Below the pieces are notes generated by a model. The model made no database searches and was not told the DNA's origin. It was given only the letters and a program-made list of their open reading frames with translations. DNA of 64,000 nt from Pictodentalium vernedei (taxonomy: Eukaryota; Mollusca; Scaphopoda; Dentaliida; Dentaliidae): assembly GCA_031216915.1 (NCBI GenBank), contig CM062297.1, positions 364,015,704 to 364,079,703 on the forward strand. The letters are read 5' to 3'. The number at the start of each line of letters is the position of its first letter. The stretch's first letter is position 1. Below, piece after piece: positions 63,520 through 64,000 of the stretch. A program made the translations under genes and the position numbers.

Positions 63520-64000
63520 GAAAGAGTCAATGACTCTGTAGCTCAACTTGGATATGACAGGAATTAGTACTTGCTGTGACCAAGACAACTGAAAAATGAA
63601 TATGACAGGAATTAGTATTTGTTTTGGCCCAGTCAACAATAATAAAAGAATTACAAGGTGACTGTAATGGACTGCAGATTAAGACCAATCATTGTAGATT
63701 ATTATTTTTGTGTGGAAATTTTCAGTCCCAAACAAAATATTTTCAGACTAAAATTTTTTCTTCTTCTTCTTAAAATTGACCAAAATGCATCAAAACACAA
63801 AAAACTAATTTCCGGATTTTGGTCCAAAATTTTCTAAGTCCCACCCGGACCCCAAATTTTCAGTGTAAAAAATTTTTTTTTTTTTTTGTCTTAAAATTGA
63901 CCAAAACGCATAAAAAACCAAAAAACTAATTTCCGGATTTTGGTCCAAAATTTTCTAAGTCCCACCCAGACCCCTAATTTGCATAATTTATTCACGAGAA
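63520..64000 (+). mobile_element. Helentron-like element B4, 5' part, continues past the window
   Basis: The 5' hairpin AGAGTCAATGACTCT (63523-63537) and GCTCAACTTG (63541-63550) are B-type. The body from about 63730 includes A1-like sequence (TTTCCGGATTTTGGTCCAAA), and the window ends in TAATTTGCATAATTTATTCA, a B core landmark. Confidence 0.75.

Overview
This window is eukaryotic, AT-rich, and made almost entirely of mobile elements and their debris. I see no intact host protein-coding gene, no rRNA and no free-standing tRNA gene. The repeat types suggest a marine invertebrate, most likely a bivalve or another mollusc: non-autonomous rolling-circle elements with core repeats of about 145-170 bp and a 3' ACGG/ACAG microsatellite (the layout described for bivalve 'pearl' elements and for Helentron-derived HINEs), tRNA-derived SINEs with a TGTCCTTGGGCAAGGCACTT block, a CR1/Jockey-type LINE with an N-terminal 2A-like motif, and a DIRS-like element. 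The taxonomic call is inference.

Layout. 1-2.4 kb: minus-strand gag and start of the RT region of a DIRS-like retrotransposon that runs off the left edge. 2.9-9 kb: tandem and palindromic repeats, a MITE with 38-bp inverted ends, a pogo-like MITE and two tRNA-SINEs. 9.0-16.3 kb: rolling-circle-like elements A1 (interrupted by B1) and A2 (a 167-bp array). 18.2-22.6 kb: palindromic MITEs, a decayed coiled-coil coding remnant, a second pogo-like MITE and a piggyBac-like MITE with a perfect 31-bp hairpin. 23.05-24.96 kb: element C. 27.3-29.1 kb: element B2. 31.1-33.8 kb: E1 and A3. 33.8-42.3 kb: one LINE split by F, E2 and two SINEs and cut by B3. 45.7-49.2 kb: A4 and G. 49.5-56.5 kb: SINEs, duplications and inverted-repeat elements. 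57.6-59.6 kb: H nested in I. 61.3-64 kb: J interrupted by A5 and B4.

The main observation is a terminal grammar shared by six otherwise unrelated rolling-circle-like families (A, B/E, C, F, G, H). A 13-16 nt hairpin-forming palindrome lies near the 5' end. Within about 0-21 nt it is followed by a 9-13 nt subterminal motif, and the reverse complement of that motif lies at the extreme 3' end, usually as the right arm of a 28-36 nt hairpin. Variant copies carry paired substitutions that keep both the 5' hairpin and the end-to-end complementarity. Every copy I could orient is on the + strand.
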